Positions 7,280-8,327 of a stretch of 8,327 bases of DNA are shown piece by piece; position 1 is the first letter of the stretch; each line of letters opens with the position of its first letter. The notes beneath the pieces were generated by a model. That model did not search any database, was not told the DNA's origin, and saw only the letters and a program-made list of their open reading frames with translations. The DNA is taken from NCBI GenBank assembly GCA_018384835.1, contig JAHAYB010000400.1, forward strand, positions 1 to 8,327, in the 5' to 3' direction. The position numbers and the translations under genes were made by a program. Source of the DNA: Comamonas sp. (GTDB taxonomy: Bacteria; Pseudomonadota; Gammaproteobacteria; Burkholderiales; Burkholderiaceae_C).

Positions 7280-8028
7280 GTGAGCAACAGCCGCCGCTGA
7301 TACGCCTGCGCAGTATCACCAAAACCTACGGCCAGGGGGCGCTGGCCTTTCAAGCCTTAAAAGGCGTGGACTTGGACATTGCCCAGGGCGATTTTGTTGC
7401 CATCATGGGGCCAAGCGGCTCGGGCAAATCCACCGCCATGAACACCTTGGGCTGCCTGGACCGCCCCACCACTGGCCAATACCTTTTCCAAGGCGTGCCC
7501 GTGCATGGCCTCGATAGGGACGACCGTGCCCGCCTGCGCAAGCGTTTTTTTGGTTTTGTCTTCCAAGGCTTTCACCTGCTGGCGCGTACCAGCGCCCAGG
7601 AAAACGTGGAGCTGCCCCTGCTCTACCGGGGTGAGGGCGCAGACACCCGCGCCGCCGCTGCCCGCCAGGCGCTGGATGCCGTCGGCCTTAAAGGCTGGGA
7701 GCACCACACCCCGGCGGAACTCTCGGGCGGCCAGCAGCAGCGCGTCGCCATTGCGCGGGCGATTGTCACCAAGCCCGTAGTGCTGCTGGCTGACGAGCCA
7801 ACCGGCAACCTCGACAGCCAGCGCAGCCAGGAAATCATGCAACTGCTCTGGCAGCTCAACCACGAGCAGGGCATTACCGTCCTGATGGTCACGCACGAGC
7901 CAGAAATGGCCGCTTACGCCAAGCGCATTGTGCGCTTTGTGGATGGGCGGCTAGACAGCGATAAGCCCAACGACCCGCTGCCGCTGCGCTCCCAACGCGC
8001 CCAGCACAGCACCCAGGAGGAGGCATAA
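7276..8028 (+). CDS. MacB-type ABC transporter ATP-binding protein
   Basis: This is the nucleotide-binding subunit that powers the exporter from the cytoplasmic face of the inner membrane. In 250 residues all ABC motifs are intact: Walker A GPSGSGKS at 45-52, Q-loop Gln97 in FVFQGFHLL, signature LSGGQQQR at 149-156, Walker B VVLLADEP at 168-175 with catalytic Glu174, D-loop GNLD at 177-180, and switch His207. The sequence belongs to the LolD/FtsE/MacB class (LGCLDRPTTG at 58-67 and FHLLARTSAQENVELPL at 99-115 are typical). The gene overlaps the adaptor stop by 4 bp; a GGAG (7265-7268) lies 7 nt before its ATG. Unlike E. coli MacB, where this domain is fused to the membrane domain, the protein stops at a hydrophilic tail and the permease is a separate gene 3 nt downstream. 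Confidence 0.95.
   Translation: MSEQQPPLIRLRSITKTYGQGALAFQALKGVDLDIAQGDFVAIMGPSGSGKSTAMNTLGCLDRPTTGQYLFQGVPVHGLDRDDRARLRKRFFGFVFQGFHLLARTSAQENVELPLLYRGEGADTRAAAARQALDAVGLKGWEHHTPAELSGGQQQRVAIARAIVTKPVVLLADEPTGNLDSQRSQEIMQLLWQLNHEQGITVLMVTHEPEMAAYAKRIVRFVDGRLDSDKPNDPLPLRSQRAQHSTQEEA
8015..8023 (+). promoter_or_regulatory. Strong Shine-Dalgarno sequence for the permease gene
   Basis: AGGAGGAGG lies inside the last codons of the ATPase gene, 8 nt before the ATG at 8032. It fixes the permease start and is by far the strongest ribosome binding site in the window; the other genes have weak ones or none visible. Confidence 0.8.
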
Positions 8029-8031
8029 GCC

Positions 8032-8327
8032 ATGCTGTGGAATACGATTTGGCTGGCGCTGCGCTCTATCCAGCGCAATTTATTGCGCTCGTTTTTGACC
8101 ATTTTGGGCGTGGTGATTGGCGTAAGCGCGGTCATCACCATGGTCACTTTGGGCAATGGCGCTACCCAGGCGGTGCAAAACCAGATTGCGGGCTTGGGCA
8201 CGAATTTGCTGCAAGTGCGCTCTGGACAGCGCATGGGGCCGGGGGCTGCGCCTGCGCCCTCGTTCAAAGTTTCGGATGCCACCGCCATTGCCCAACAAAT
8301 TGGCGGCATACAGGCGGTAGCGCCAGA
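8032..8327 (+). CDS. MacB-type ABC transporter permease, N-terminal part (cut off by window edge)
   Basis: Ninety-eight codons are present and the frame is open to the right edge. The N-terminus has the hallmark of MacB/FtsX-like permeases: a short amphipathic start with ALRSIQRNLLRSFLTILGVV at 9-28, a first transmembrane helix through about 20-40, then the beginning of the large periplasmic core domain (LGNGATQAVQNQIAGLGTNL at 40-59, with LLQVRSG next). A Gly/Pro/Ala-rich piece at 68-77 precedes SDATAIAQQIGGIQAVAP, which fits the core fold in which substrate and adaptor contacts are made. The family normally has about 400 residues and three more helices near the C-terminus, so about three quarters is missing. 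It forms the membrane part of the exporter encoded by the three genes before it. Confidence 0.92.
   Translation, partial: MLWNTIWLALRSIQRNLLRSFLTILGVVIGVSAVITMVTLGNGATQAVQNQIAGLGTNLLQVRSGQRMGPGAAPAPSFKVSDATAIAQQIGGIQAVAP

Noticed and set aside
7357..7896. A 179-codon open frame on the minus strand within the ATPase gene
   Set aside because: It is fully antisense to an ABC ATPase with all motifs in place, and its translation shows no domain.

Overview
The window looks like chromosomal DNA of a betaproteobacterium, most probably Burkholderiales, Comamonadaceae-like. The base composition is GC-rich, codon use favours C/G at third positions, and the first gene is the very long fused FAD/Fe-S oxidoreductase with an N-terminal DUF3683 region that I associate with that group. 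The family-level assignment is an inference from family knowledge, not from a database search.

Layout. (1) Positions 1-3311, minus strand: the first 1103 codons of a DUF3683 / FAD-linked oxidase / dicluster Fe-S / CCG-domain oxidoreductase. It resembles D-lactate, glycolate and D-2-hydroxyglutarate dehydrogenases, and its C-terminus lies outside the window. (2) Positions 3312-3468: a divergent intergenic region. It holds a hairpin plus T-tract in the leader of the oxidoreductase and a plausible sigma70-type promoter for the gene on the other side. (3) Positions 3469-4257, plus strand: nagB, glucosamine-6-phosphate deaminase of the Bacillus type, standing alone and with clearly more AT-rich codon use than its neighbours. 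(4) Positions 4258-4385: a short gap with an imperfect hairpin and a tandem 7-bp repeat. (5) Positions 4386-8327, plus strand: a four-gene tripartite efflux operon running off the right edge. Its order is NodT-type outer-membrane lipoprotein channel, MacA-like periplasmic adaptor, MacB-type ABC ATPase, and MacB-type ABC permease (first 98 codons only).

How the genes work together. The efflux genes are tightly packed (20-nt gap, then a 4-bp ATGA overlap, then a 3-nt gap with a strong Shine-Dalgarno sequence). Their products should form one machine: the inner-membrane ATPase/permease couples ATP hydrolysis to the adaptor, which docks on the outer-membrane channel. The oxidoreductase would feed electrons from a 2-hydroxyacid through FAD and two [4Fe-4S] clusters to an acceptor. 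NagB would move amino-sugar phosphate into glycolysis. I see no direct functional link between these three units.

I found no RNA genes, CRISPR array, insertion sequence or phage genes, and no strong sign of a wholly new system. The points most worth a second look are the terminator-like hairpin in the oxidoreductase leader, the compositional mismatch of nagB, and the uncharacterised DUF3683 fusion.
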